From: CAZCCV01 sp964497515
GTDB lineage: Bacteria > Armatimonadota > UBA5829 > DTLH01
NCBI GenBank assembly: GCA_964497515.1
Contig: CAZCCV010000006.1
Coordinates: 16,303 to 80,302, forward strand
DNA length: 64,000 bases
Reading direction: 5' to 3'
The position numbers were made by a program, and so were the translations under genes. The notes beneath the pieces are model-generated. The model made no database searches. It was not told the DNA's origin and saw nothing but the letters and a program-made list of their open reading frames with translations. Positions 17,173-25,547 of this stretch are shown one piece after another. The stretch's first letter is position 1. Every line of letters starts with the position of its first letter.

Positions 17173-17412
17173 CTATGTCCCAAGAGTCTGGTCGACATAG
17201 TCGATAGCTTCCTTGACGGTGGTTATCTTCTCAGCATCTTCGTCTTTGATCTCGACGTCGAATTCTTCCTCAAGTCCCATAACGAGCTCAACAACGTCAA
17301 GCGAATCAGCGCCAAGGTCGTCTACGAACGACGCATTCTCCGTAATCTCTTCTTCACTGCGTCCTAGTTGCTTTACTATTACCTTCTTTACTCTTTCATA
17401 AGTGGTTGACAC
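17173..17412 (-). CDS. acpP: acyl carrier protein
   Basis: ACP carries growing acyl chains on a 4'-phosphopantetheine arm. The 79-residue acidic protein has the attachment serine at 37 in FVDDLGADSLDVVELVM. The start is GTG with an excellent AAGGAGGTG five bases upstream, consistent with very high expression. fabG ends 12 bases upstream. A terminator-like hairpin follows. Confidence 0.98.
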   Translation of the reverse strand: MSTTYERVKKVIVKQLGRSEEEITENASFVDDLGADSLDVVELVMGLEEEFDVEIKDEDAEKITTVKEAIDYVDQTLGT

Positions 17413-17424
17413 GTTTGCACCTCC

Positions 17425-18174
17425 TTACATTACCATTCCGCCATCGATATTGATCACCTGTCCGGTGAGATAGCTTGAAGCCTCCGAACAAAGGAACGCA
17501 ACAACATTTGCTACATCCTCAGGTGTACCCAAGCGTTCCAGCGGAATTCTATCTTTGATTGACTGTTTTGCCTGTTCAGGCATCTCTTCGGTCATTACCG
17601 TCTGAATAAACCCCGGAGCGACAGCATTAGCATTAACGCCGCGCGAACCGAGTTCCCTGGCCGTCGTCTTTGTAAGGGCGATCACCCCACCCTTTGAGGC
17701 GGAATAGTTCGCTTGGCCAGGATTACCAATAACCCCCATTACAGAGGCTACATTAACAATCTTGCCGCTTCGCTGTTTGAGCATCAATCTCGATACGGCT
17801 TTTGTGCAGTTGAAAGTGCCTTTCAGATTCGTATCGATCACAGAATCCCACTCAGACTCGCTCATGCGCATTATCAGGTTATCCCGTGTAATCCCTGCAT
17901 TGTTCACGAGTATATCGATTTTACCGAACTTGTCAACTGCTGAGTTGATCATTCGCTCCACGTCTGCCATTTCGGAGACGCTTCCCGCAACAGCCATCGA
18001 CTGACCGCCAGCAGCAGCCACTTCCTCTGCAACCGATTTTGCGGCATCCTCCACAAAGTCGGCAATGACAATCGTAGCCCCCATATCAGCGAGCTTAAGC
18101 GCAATTGATCTTCCTATGCCTTTACCCTGCCTGCCGGCTCCGGTGATAAAAGCAACCTTCCCTTTCAGCTCCAA
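17425..18174 (-). CDS. fabG: 3-oxoacyl-ACP reductase
   Basis: FabG (249 residues) is the NADPH-dependent reductase of the elongation cycle. It is a classical short-chain dehydrogenase: TGAGRQGKGIG nucleotide loop at 11-21, NNAG at 91-94, and catalytic Ser144, Tyr157 and Lys161 (NYSASKGG). The C-terminal SSYLTGQVINIDGGMVM is typical. The start is TTG with GGAGG eight bases upstream. It lies between fabD and acpP. Confidence 0.97.
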   Translation of the reverse strand: MELKGKVAFITGAGRQGKGIGRSIALKLADMGATIVIADFVEDAAKSVAEEVAAAGGQSMAVAGSVSEMADVERMINSAVDKFGKIDILVNNAGITRDNLIMRMSESEWDSVIDTNLKGTFNCTKAVSRLMLKQRSGKIVNVASVMGVIGNPGQANYSASKGGVIALTKTTARELGSRGVNANAVAPGFIQTVMTEEMPEQAKQSIKDRIPLERLGTPEDVANVVAFLCSEASSYLTGQVINIDGGMVM

Positions 18175-18230
18175 ATCAGTAACCTCCGTACAGCCAACAG
18201 CGGAAACTGTCGGCAGTCATTTGGCTAGCC

Positions 18231-19163
18231 CTAAGCGATCAGCGATCCTAGTGCGTTGGTATCGCCTACACTCGCAATCGTTACATCAGATACAATCTTC
18301 TTTATGAGGCCAGCTAGCACATTTCCAGAGCCTGCCTCAACAAATGTGTCTACGCCATCCCCGGCAATCTTTCGAATCGACTCTTCCCAGCGTACACTTC
18401 CGACTATCTGTCTGGCAAGAGCATCGCGCACTTCGTCTGCACTTTTCACATAATCGGCGGTGACATTAGCGACTATCGGAACAAACGGATCTGCAAAAGC
18501 AGTCTTTTCCAGTTCCACTTTCATAGCCTGAGCTGCATCTGCCATAAGCCTGGAATGAAACGCTCCGCTCACTTTAAGTGGCACGACCCGTTTTGCTCCA
18601 GCCTCTTTGGCAATCCGCGCGGCTTCCTCTACGCCTTCAGGAGAGCCAGAAATCACCACTTGCCCCGGGGAATTATAGTTTGCAACATCGACAACGCCGA
18701 CTCCCTGTGCCGACTCGACAGCGGTTCTCACATCGTCTGCCGATAGCCCCAAGACAGCCGCCATAGTTCCAGGCACTTTAGCCCCCGCTTGAGCCATCAG
18801 CTCACCCCTGCGACGCACCAGCCTAACTGCATCTTCAAATGCCAGCGCTCTCGAGGCGACAAGAGCCGCATATTCGCCAACACTGTGCCCTGCTGTCACA
18901 CTCGGAGAAATCCCTTTCGATTCGAGCGCCCTCAGTGCGGCAACACTTACGGTAAGGAGTGCCGGTTGAGTGTTCACAGTCTGCGTCAGTTCTTCTTCCG
19001 GGCCTTCAAACATCAATCGAGACAGGTTGAAGCCCAGTACTGCATCCACAGTCTCGAAAACCTGCTTTGCTTCGGAGGATGATTCGAAGAAATCGCGCCC
19101 CATACCGACCGACTGTGACCCCTGACCCGGGAAGACGAATGCAATCTTACCTGAAAGGGTCAT
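18231..19163 (-). CDS. fabD: malonyl-CoA:ACP transacylase
   Basis: FabD moves malonyl from CoA to ACP. The 310-residue protein has FVFPGQGSQSVGMG near the N-terminus, the nucleophile Ser94 in AGHSVGEYAAL, and the partner His203 in SGAFHSRLM. The ATG begins three bases after the fabH stop, so the two are translationally close. A 56-base gap separates it from fabG. Confidence 0.98.
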   Translation of the reverse strand: MTLSGKIAFVFPGQGSQSVGMGRDFFESSSEAKQVFETVDAVLGFNLSRLMFEGPEEELTQTVNTQPALLTVSVAALRALESKGISPSVTAGHSVGEYAALVASRALAFEDAVRLVRRRGELMAQAGAKVPGTMAAVLGLSADDVRTAVESAQGVGVVDVANYNSPGQVVISGSPEGVEEAARIAKEAGAKRVVPLKVSGAFHSRLMADAAQAMKVELEKTAFADPFVPIVANVTADYVKSADEVRDALARQIVGSVRWEESIRKIAGDGVDTFVEAGSGNVLAGLIKKIVSDVTIASVGDTNALGSLIA

Positions 19164-19166
19164 TTT

Positions 19167-20165
19167 CTAGTCCAGTCCCCACTTAACGACGCTTGCAGCC
19201 CACGTAAGCCCCGCACCAAAACCGACCAAAACGACAATATCGCCCTTTTTAAGTCGGCCAGCAGCCACAGCTTCGTCGAGAGCAATCGGTATGGTAGCTG
19301 CAGAAGTATTGCCGTAGTCCTGAACGTTCACGAAGACCTTCTCCATCGGAACGCCCAGCCTCTTAGCAGCGGATTCAATTATCCTGATGTTCGCCTGATG
19401 TGGAATCAACAGGCTGACATCCTCATTAGTCAGACAACACTTTTTGAGAGCCTCAGCGGCCGAATCGGCCATAATCCGAACGGCGAACTTGAAGACTTCG
19501 GAGCCACCCATCTTAAGGTAGTGATCCCTTGCCTGAATAGCCTCCACAGTTATCGGACATCTGGAACCACCGGCGGGGATATTTAGCAGATCTGCTCCTG
19601 AACCATCTGAACCGAGCACAACCGACAGCACTCCCTGGTCGTCATCTGTTGGAGCGACAACAACCGCGCCTGCACCATCACCAAACAACACACAGGTGGA
19701 TCGGTCTTCGTAATCCGTCACTCTGGACAGAAGGTCGGCGCCAATAACGAGCACCTTATCGTAGATGCCTGCCCCGATATATCCAGCCGCTGCAGAAAGA
19801 CCATAAACAAAACCCGAGCAACCTGCCGCAAGATCAAATGCCGCCGCGTGGCTGGCACCCATCTTGTCCTGAATAATCGACGCTGTTGCAGGAAACGGCA
19901 TATCTCCTGTAACCGTCGCACAAATAATAAGATCGAGATCCTCAGGAGTCATTCCGGCACGTTCGAGCGCTTTGTACGCTGCCTGCATTCCAAGGTCGGA
20001 GGTGTTTACTCCTTCCTCGGCCATCCGTCTCTCTTTTATGCCTGTGCGAGTTACTATCCACTCATCCGAAGTATCGACAATCGACTCGAAATAGGCATTA
20101 GTCAGCACCTTTTCTGGTAAAGCTGAGCCCGTTCCGACAATACCCGCCCGCCTTATGTTACTCAT
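19167..20165 (-). CDS. fabH: beta-ketoacyl-ACP synthase III
   Basis: FabH starts fatty acid synthesis by condensing acetyl-CoA (or a branched acyl-CoA) with malonyl-ACP. The 332-residue protein has the triad Cys116 (DLAAGCSGF), His256 (IPHQAN) and Asn286 (YGNTSAA) and the DEWIVTRTGI motif. AAGGAA precedes the ATG by nine bases. plsX lies 27 bases upstream, the usual plsX-fabH-fabD-fabG-acpP order. Confidence 0.98.
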   Translation of the reverse strand: MSNIRRAGIVGTGSALPEKVLTNAYFESIVDTSDEWIVTRTGIKERRMAEEGVNTSDLGMQAAYKALERAGMTPEDLDLIICATVTGDMPFPATASIIQDKMGASHAAAFDLAAGCSGFVYGLSAAAGYIGAGIYDKVLVIGADLLSRVTDYEDRSTCVLFGDGAGAVVVAPTDDDQGVLSVVLGSDGSGADLLNIPAGGSRCPITVEAIQARDHYLKMGGSEVFKFAVRIMADSAAEALKKCCLTNEDVSLLIPHQANIRIIESAAKRLGVPMEKVFVNVQDYGNTSAATIPIALDEAVAAGRLKKGDIVVLVGFGAGLTWAASVVKWGLD

Positions 20166-20192
20166 GAAACTGTTTTCCTTGTTCTCAGCAGA

Positions 20193-21200
20193 CTACCGAC
20201 TGACAGGAGTCTTCTCCTGGTTCGGTAGTGACGTCTTAATGCATTCTATTATAGCTTGTTCAACTGCCTCTTTGGCAGCCCTGATAGCGCTCGAGACAGC
20301 CTCGGCATTCGATCTGCCGTGCCCTATAATGCATATTCCATTTACACCCAGAAGAGGAGCGCCTCCGTAATGCGCGTAATCGAATCTGCCTTTCATTCTG
20401 GTAAACGCTGGCTTCAGAATAAGCAGAGGCAGCTTGAGCAGAATACTCTTGCCCAACGATCTGAACAACCCCATAATGAGGTCGGCAATGCCTTCCGCGA
20501 CTTTAAGAGCCACATTCCCAACAAAACCATCTGCTACGACAACGTCGGCAGATCCATCGAAGATGCCTCGCCCTTCAACATTTCCGATGAAATTGATATT
20601 CTCAAGTTCAGACATCTGCGCATACGCAGCTTTGGTCAGCTCGTTGCCCTTAGTAGGTTCTTCACCTATCGAAAGTATCCCAACCCTTGGGTTAGGCTTT
20701 TTCAGCACCTTCTCAGCGTATATGCTCCCCATAACGGCGAATTGAACCAGGTTCTCCGGCGAACAATCGGCAGTCGCTCCGCCATCCAGCATAAGTGTGA
20801 TGCCGGCTTTGTTCGGCAGCACCGTAGCAATGGCTGGCCTTTCGATCCCGGGAATACGCCCGAGTTTCAGCGTAGCAACAGCCATTGCGGCAGCAGTGTT
20901 GCCGAGGCTGATGACTGCATCGGCTTCGCCCTTTCGAACCATTCCTGCAGCGACAACGACCGAGGCATTTGATTTGGTACGCACGCTGCTTACACAGTCG
21001 TTCATACCAATGCAATCGGGCGTGTGGAAAATGCTGATGCGGCCAGGCCCATCCATCCGCTTGGGGATATAAGGTTTGATTGCCGTCTCATCACCCACCA
21101 GAATAATGTCGACGTCGTACACAGCAGCAGCCCCGACTGCGCCTTTTACGATTTCCGCCGGGGCATAATCACCGCCCATTGCATCGACGGCAATCCTCAT
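20193..21200 (-). CDS. plsX: phosphate acyltransferase PlsX
   Basis: PlsX makes acyl-phosphate from acyl-ACP, the donor for PlsY in phospholipid synthesis. The 335-residue protein starts MRIAVDAMGGDYAP, the family hallmark, and contains LMLDGGATADCSPENLVQFA and VVADGFVGNVALK. GGAGAGG is 11 bases before the ATG. rpmF is 34 bases upstream, matching the widely conserved yceD-rpmF-plsX cluster. Confidence 0.97.
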   Translation of the reverse strand: MRIAVDAMGGDYAPAEIVKGAVGAAAVYDVDIILVGDETAIKPYIPKRMDGPGRISIFHTPDCIGMNDCVSSVRTKSNASVVVAAGMVRKGEADAVISLGNTAAAMAVATLKLGRIPGIERPAIATVLPNKAGITLMLDGGATADCSPENLVQFAVMGSIYAEKVLKKPNPRVGILSIGEEPTKGNELTKAAYAQMSELENINFIGNVEGRGIFDGSADVVVADGFVGNVALKVAEGIADLIMGLFRSLGKSILLKLPLLILKPAFTRMKGRFDYAHYGGAPLLGVNGICIIGHGRSNAEAVSSAIRAAKEAVEQAIIECIKTSLPNQEKTPVSR

Positions 21201-21234
21201 CTTGACAGAATCCTCTCCTGCAGCGTTATTCGAA

Positions 21235-21429
21235 TCACGCTTCGGTTTTTCTTTCCTTCTTCTCGATTACAAGCCGTCCGTTGTAGAATCCACACGAAGG
21301 GCAAGCGTGATGCGGAAGGCGCGGTGCATGGCAGCGTGGGCAGCTCGAAACGTTCGGAACTGTCATCTTCCAGTTAGCGCGCCGAGAGGCCTGTCTGGCT
21401 CTCGAATGTCGTCTTTTTGGCAGTGGCAT
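21235..21429 (-). CDS. rpmF: 50S ribosomal protein L32
   Basis: L32 is a small basic ribosomal protein of 64 residues. It starts MPLPKRRHSRARQASRRANWK and carries a zinc ribbon with Cys at 30, 33, 43 and 46. AGGAG lies nine bases before the ATG. Because it keeps all four cysteines it is the zinc-binding form. Confidence 0.97.
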   Translation of the reverse strand: MPLPKRRHSRARQASRRANWKMTVPNVSSCPRCHAPRLPHHACPSCGFYNGRLVIEKKERKTEA

Positions 21430-21455
21430 TTATATATACTCCTGTCGCTGATATT

Positions 21456-22007
21456 CTATTTTTCTTCGTCACGAGCCTTGCGGTTTTCCAGCATTTCAGC
21501 CAGAGCCGCCAACGGCTTCTGATCGACTTCAACGGGGCAATTGCACGCCCCTTCGTTCAGATTCGTGCCGCACACAGGGCACAACCCCTTGCACAGATCG
21601 TTGCAAAGCGGCTTAATTGGAACCTCAACAAGCATTTGTTGCCGAATATACTCCGACAAGTCGAAAATGTTGTCGCGGAAGAGCGGTTCCTCGTCTTCCA
21701 CATCCAACTTGTCATCATCTTCGGTCTGCGCCAATAGCATAGACCGTACACTATTAATTGGCAATTGCTCGTCCACCTCAATATTAACCGAGGTGACGAG
21801 CCCTTCTAGACACCTGCTGCAATTCAGCTCAATTACAGTACTAAAACTGCCACGAGCGATTATATGCTGTCCGGCATTAGTAAAAACGATATTTCCGGTT
21901 ATCGGCTCCGTGCAGATAAGCTCTTCACTCTGAATGCACGGTTCATTCATTTCGTAGTTGAAGACCTTACCGACTGTAGCTGCTATCTCCGAAAGATCAA
22001 GCTTCAT
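21456..22007 (-). CDS. YceD/DUF177-family protein
   Basis: This 183-residue protein is a DUF177 (YceD) member; homologues are tied to rpmF and, in some organisms and plants, to 23S rRNA accumulation. It has the central ELNCSRCLEG pair and a C-terminal cysteine cluster (PLCNDLCKGLCPVCGTNLNEGACNC) likely to bind zinc. It begins 10 bases after ackA and ends 26 bases before rpmF. The biochemical function is not established. Confidence 0.9.
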   Translation of the reverse strand: MKLDLSEIAATVGKVFNYEMNEPCIQSEELICTEPITGNIVFTNAGQHIIARGSFSTVIELNCSRCLEGLVTSVNIEVDEQLPINSVRSMLLAQTEDDDKLDVEDEEPLFRDNIFDLSEYIRQQMLVEVPIKPLCNDLCKGLCPVCGTNLNEGACNCPVEVDQKPLAALAEMLENRKARDEEK

Positions 22008-22017
22008 TTCGTTAACG

Positions 22018-23247
22018 CTACGCCGCGCTCCCGGCTTTGCGATTCACGACTTCGGCGGTATCCAAAGCTATCATCAGTTCCTCGTTGGTTGGAATCACCA
22101 TAACCCGAACTTTGGAGTCTGATGTACTTATGACACCTTCCTTGCCGCGGACGGTCGCATTGTCCTTTTCTGGATTGAGCTTAACGCCCAGAAAATCCAG
22201 TCCCCTGCACGCTCGTTCGCGTTCAATTGGGCCGTTCTCGCCGATGCCGCCAGTAAAGATTATAGCATCCAGCCCGCCCATTGCGGCAGCATATGCGCCA
22301 ATGTATTTTTTCACACGGTAGCCAAAGATACGAAGTGCTAACGTGGATCTCTCATCGCCCGCCTCAGACAGCTCTTCAATATCGCGCATATCGCTCGACT
22401 TGCCTGTAATCCCCCATAGACCACTCTTTTTGTTGATCAGGGTGTCCACATCGTCTGCCGACATACCAAGTGTCTTCTGAACAAACACCAGAATCGCCGG
22501 ATCTATATCGCCGGATCTCGTACCCATAACCAACCCCTCTGCTGGAGTCATACCCATACTGGTATCGAGTACCGCACCTCCGACCACAGCCGCCATACTG
22601 CAGCCATTCCCCAAATGACAGGTAACGATCTTCAGATCTTTGGTATCCTTACCCTCTGCGGCAAATATCTCCATTATGCGCTGAGTAACGTACCTGTGAG
22701 AGGTGCCGTGGAAGCCATAGCGCCTCACACCGTGCTCTGTGTACAGTTCGTACGGTAACGCATAGGTATAAGCATAATCCGGGATGGTTGAGTGAAACGC
22801 TGTATCGAACACAGCAACCTGCGGAACGTCCGGCATAAGCTTAATGCAAGCCCTGATACCCATAAGGTTGGCCGGGTTGTGCAGCGGTGCCAGATGGCTG
22901 ACAGCTTCGATACCTTCGATGGCATCGTTGGTAATGAGCGTCGATTCTACAAAACGCTCGCCGCCGTGAACCACTCTGTGCCCAACAGCCGAGATTTCCG
23001 AGACGTCTGAAATGGCACCATCAACATGGTCAGTGAGAACCTTGAATACCAGATCCATAGCAGCATCATAATCTGGAAGATCCTGCAATATGACTTTCTT
23101 TTCGCCGCCACCGATCTTATGATTGAGAGCGCCGTCTTTAAGTCCAATTCGCTCGGCCAGCCCCTTTGCCAGCACCTCTTTAGTATCCGATTCGATGAGT
23201 TGGTATTTGAGTGACGAACTCCCACTGTTTAGAACTAGGATTTTCAT
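22018..23247 (-). CDS. ackA: acetate kinase
   Basis: AckA interconverts acetyl-phosphate + ADP with acetate + ATP. The 409-residue protein opens MKILVLNSGSSSLKYQLIE and contains GHRVVHGGE, FDTAFHSTIPDYAYTYALP, GFHGTSHRYV and GTRSGDIDP, all ASKHA acetokinase signatures. It starts two bases after pta, so the pair forms a coupled acetyl-CoA to acetate ATP-yielding route. Confidence 0.98.
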   Translation of the reverse strand: MKILVLNSGSSSLKYQLIESDTKEVLAKGLAERIGLKDGALNHKIGGGEKKVILQDLPDYDAAMDLVFKVLTDHVDGAISDVSEISAVGHRVVHGGERFVESTLITNDAIEGIEAVSHLAPLHNPANLMGIRACIKLMPDVPQVAVFDTAFHSTIPDYAYTYALPYELYTEHGVRRYGFHGTSHRYVTQRIMEIFAAEGKDTKDLKIVTCHLGNGCSMAAVVGGAVLDTSMGMTPAEGLVMGTRSGDIDPAILVFVQKTLGMSADDVDTLINKKSGLWGITGKSSDMRDIEELSEAGDERSTLALRIFGYRVKKYIGAYAAAMGGLDAIIFTGGIGENGPIERERACRGLDFLGVKLNPEKDNATVRGKEGVISTSDSKVRVMVIPTNEELMIALDTAEVVNRKAGSAA

Positions 23248-23249
23248 TT

Positions 23250-24251
23250 TCAGATGTCTATGGCCTGGACTGCCGTAATGGCGGCAACGTTCACGATATC
23301 GCTGGAGTTACATCCACGCGAGAGGTCATTGACCGGTTTACGCAAACCCTGAAGCACCGGGCCATATGCCTTAGCTTTGGCGAGTCGCTCGGTAAGCTTA
23401 TAGGCAATATTACCGGTGTTCAAGTCCGGGAAAATAAGGACATTTGCCTTGCCTGCTACCGAGCTACCCGGCGCCTTCCGCTCGCCTATCCACGGGACAA
23501 GCGCAGCATCTGCTTGCAATTCGCCGTCAATCAGCAGGTCAGGTCTCCGCTCCTTTGCTATTCTTGTGGCTTCGATGACCTTATCGATAATATGGTCATT
23601 CGCACTGCCCTTAGTCGAAAGGGATAGCATAGCGACCTTCGGCTCGTAGTCGAAAAGCTGGCGCATAGTCTTTGCGCTGGTGATCGCTATCTCAGCGAGT
23701 TCGTTTGCGTTCGGATTAATGACTAGTCCACAATCCGCATAGACAAACAACCCGTTCTCGCCGTATTCGCAGTCCGGAACAATCATAACGAAGAAGCTGG
23801 AGACTATCGAAACATCCTGCGCACATTTCAGAATCTGAAGTGCCGGACGAACGGTATCCGCTGTGGAGTGTGTAGCTCCAGATACCTGGCCATCTGCTTC
23901 GCCCGAACAGACCATCATAACGCCGTAGTACAGCGGATCTTTTACAATCTCATAAGCCTGTTCGTAGGTGACTCCCTTAGATTTACGGAGTTCTGCAAAT
24001 GATTTGGCATAGTCATCTCGCTTGGGCGAAGTCTCCGGGTCGATAACAGTGCAACCAGAAAGATCAACGCCGCTTTCGGCAACTGCCTTTTTGACCTCTT
24101 CGTCTTTTCCAAGAACAACTACCTTAGCCAGACCCTGCGCGACAGTCTCCTGTGCAGCTTCGACAACTCGAGTATCCTCACCCTCGGGAAGGATAATAGT
24201 CTTTTGGGCTGCCCTTGCCTTCGCAAAGATGCCATCCATAATGTTGACCAT
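23250..24251 (-). CDS. pta: phosphate acetyltransferase
   Basis: Pta converts acetyl-CoA and phosphate to acetyl-phosphate. At 333 residues it is the short form lacking the N-terminal regulatory domain. Motifs include ILPEGEDTRVVEAA, SGEADGQVSGATHSTADTVRPALQI, MLSLSTKGSA and the C-terminal PVNDLSRGCNSSDIVNV. The ATG is 13 bases from AGGAG, rather far; an in-frame ATG four codons later has no better site. The 112-base gap upstream contains a T8 run but no clear promoter. Confidence 0.97.
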   Translation of the reverse strand: MVNIMDGIFAKARAAQKTIILPEGEDTRVVEAAQETVAQGLAKVVVLGKDEEVKKAVAESGVDLSGCTVIDPETSPKRDDYAKSFAELRKSKGVTYEQAYEIVKDPLYYGVMMVCSGEADGQVSGATHSTADTVRPALQILKCAQDVSIVSSFFVMIVPDCEYGENGLFVYADCGLVINPNANELAEIAITSAKTMRQLFDYEPKVAMLSLSTKGSANDHIIDKVIEATRIAKERRPDLLIDGELQADAALVPWIGERKAPGSSVAGKANVLIFPDLNTGNIAYKLTERLAKAKAYGPVLQGLRKPVNDLSRGCNSSDIVNVAAITAVQAIDI

Positions 24252-24363
24252 GACTGCTGACGTGCTCCTGATATAAAAAAACGTACACCAAACTCACAGA
24301 ATCACCGATTCAGTGGCACCAACGCCACCGTATTCTGATCCTGTTTCCGTATATTCTACTAAA

Positions 24364-24963
24364 CTATCTTCTGCTGGACTCTCGTGATGCAGGCAACACG
24401 ACACTCTCTTCTGAAGGGCGAGTGTACTCAATTCGCTGATCGAGTTTCTCGCGTCCTCTCTGGATAGTGCCTACCAGCTTCAGCGCAAAGTTTTCGAGGT
24501 TCGCCAAGACTTCTCGAGCGTACTCATCGGCACCGCATCTCACTTCACGCGCAGTAGCTTCGGCACTTGCGACTATCTCTCTAGCCTGTGCCGTTGCCAA
24601 CCGATTGATCTCACTTATCTCAACAAGCTGCTCGGCCTGTGTTTTCGCCTGTTCGACGATTTTGTTCGCCTCATCCCTGGCGTTTTCGACAAAAATCTTC
24701 GCTTCTTCTCTGGCCGCGCCTATGATTTTATCGCTATCGCTTGCCAGTCTCGTAGCTGTACGAACTTCATCCGGAAGGGATGCGCGAATCTTATTTATAA
24801 GCATATGGACGTCTTCGGTCTTAACGCCCCACGCTCTATTCCAAAGCTCAAAGCCACTATCTACGGAATCCTCGAGCTTATCTAGAAGTCTGTATATATC
24901 AACTTCCGGCCCCCGCTGCCTCACGAAAGGGTACCTTGGAACGGATGTCTGCTCATCGCTCAT
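24364..24963 (-). CDS. coiled-coil protein, DivIVA/ATP-synthase-b-like, unknown function
   Basis: I do not recognise a specific family. The 199-residue protein has a non-coiled N-terminus with a VDIYRLLDKLEDSV segment, then from about residue 70 to 175 a long charged, alanine-rich coiled coil (AAREEAKIFVENARDEANKIVEQAKTQAEQL). That region resembles DivIVA-like proteins and the b subunit of ATP synthase. No membrane segment is visible. It sits six bases after coaD and just before pta. A scaffold or cell-division-related role is a guess from the fold type only. Confidence 0.7.
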   Translation of the reverse strand: MSDEQTSVPRYPFVRQRGPEVDIYRLLDKLEDSVDSGFELWNRAWGVKTEDVHMLINKIRASLPDEVRTATRLASDSDKIIGAAREEAKIFVENARDEANKIVEQAKTQAEQLVEISEINRLATAQAREIVASAEATAREVRCGADEYAREVLANLENFALKLVGTIQRGREKLDQRIEYTRPSEESVVLPASRESSRR

Positions 24964-24969
24964 TGGTTC

Positions 24970-25458
24970 TTAGCCTCCTACAGCTTGCGAAAACTTTTCC
25001 CTAAGTCGGTGTTCGACCGTTTCGGGCACTAAGCCCTTAACCGGCCCCCCCAATGCAGCAATCTCTTTGACGACACTAGAGCTGAGATACGAAAACTCTG
25101 CTCCGGTCATCATAAAGACGGTCTCTATCTCCGTATCGAGACTTCTGTTAATAAGTGCCTGCTGAAATTCGAACTCGAAATCCGACATCGCTCGCAGCCC
25201 TTTGACGATTATTCGCACTCCGATCTCTCGGACGTAGTCTACAAGGAGCCCGTGAAACGAATCGATTTGAACATTCTCTATGTGGTTTGTAACCTCTCGA
25301 AGCATATAAATCCTCTCTTCAACAGTGAAGAGTGATTTCTTCGACAGGTTCGGAGCCACTGCAACCACAACCTCACCGAAGACTCGAGCAGCCCGCTCGA
25401 TTACATCGATGTGACCACAAGTTACTGGATCAAAACTGCCTGGCACTACTGCTTTCAT
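24970..25458 (-). CDS. coaD: phosphopantetheine adenylyltransferase
   Basis: CoaD makes dephospho-CoA from 4'-phosphopantetheine and ATP. The 162-residue protein has PGSFDPVTCGHIDVI with the nucleotidyltransferase GH at 15-16, IVKGLRAMSDFEFEFQ, and the C-terminal YLSSSVVKEIAALGG. Length is normal. It begins 90 bases after recG, as in several bacteria where recG, rsmD and coaD cluster; rsmD is missing here. Confidence 0.97.
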   Translation of the reverse strand: MKAVVPGSFDPVTCGHIDVIERAARVFGEVVVAVAPNLSKKSLFTVEERIYMLREVTNHIENVQIDSFHGLLVDYVREIGVRIIVKGLRAMSDFEFEFQQALINRSLDTEIETVFMMTGAEFSYLSSSVVKEIAALGGPVKGLVPETVEHRLREKFSQAVGG

Positions 25459-25475
25459 AACACTTGAACACTTCA

Positions 25476-25498
25476 GCCAAAGCCGCCATTGGCTTGGC
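25476..25498. terminator. hairpin between recG and coaD
   Basis: GCCAAAGCC and GGCTTGGC can pair with a one-base bulge and six-base loop. There is no T-run, so this is a weak terminator or a leader structure. Confidence 0.3.
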
Positions 25499-25547
25499 CA
25501 TCATTCACTCTCTTTGCGCTAGATAATTCGGTATAATTGTCTCTTGT

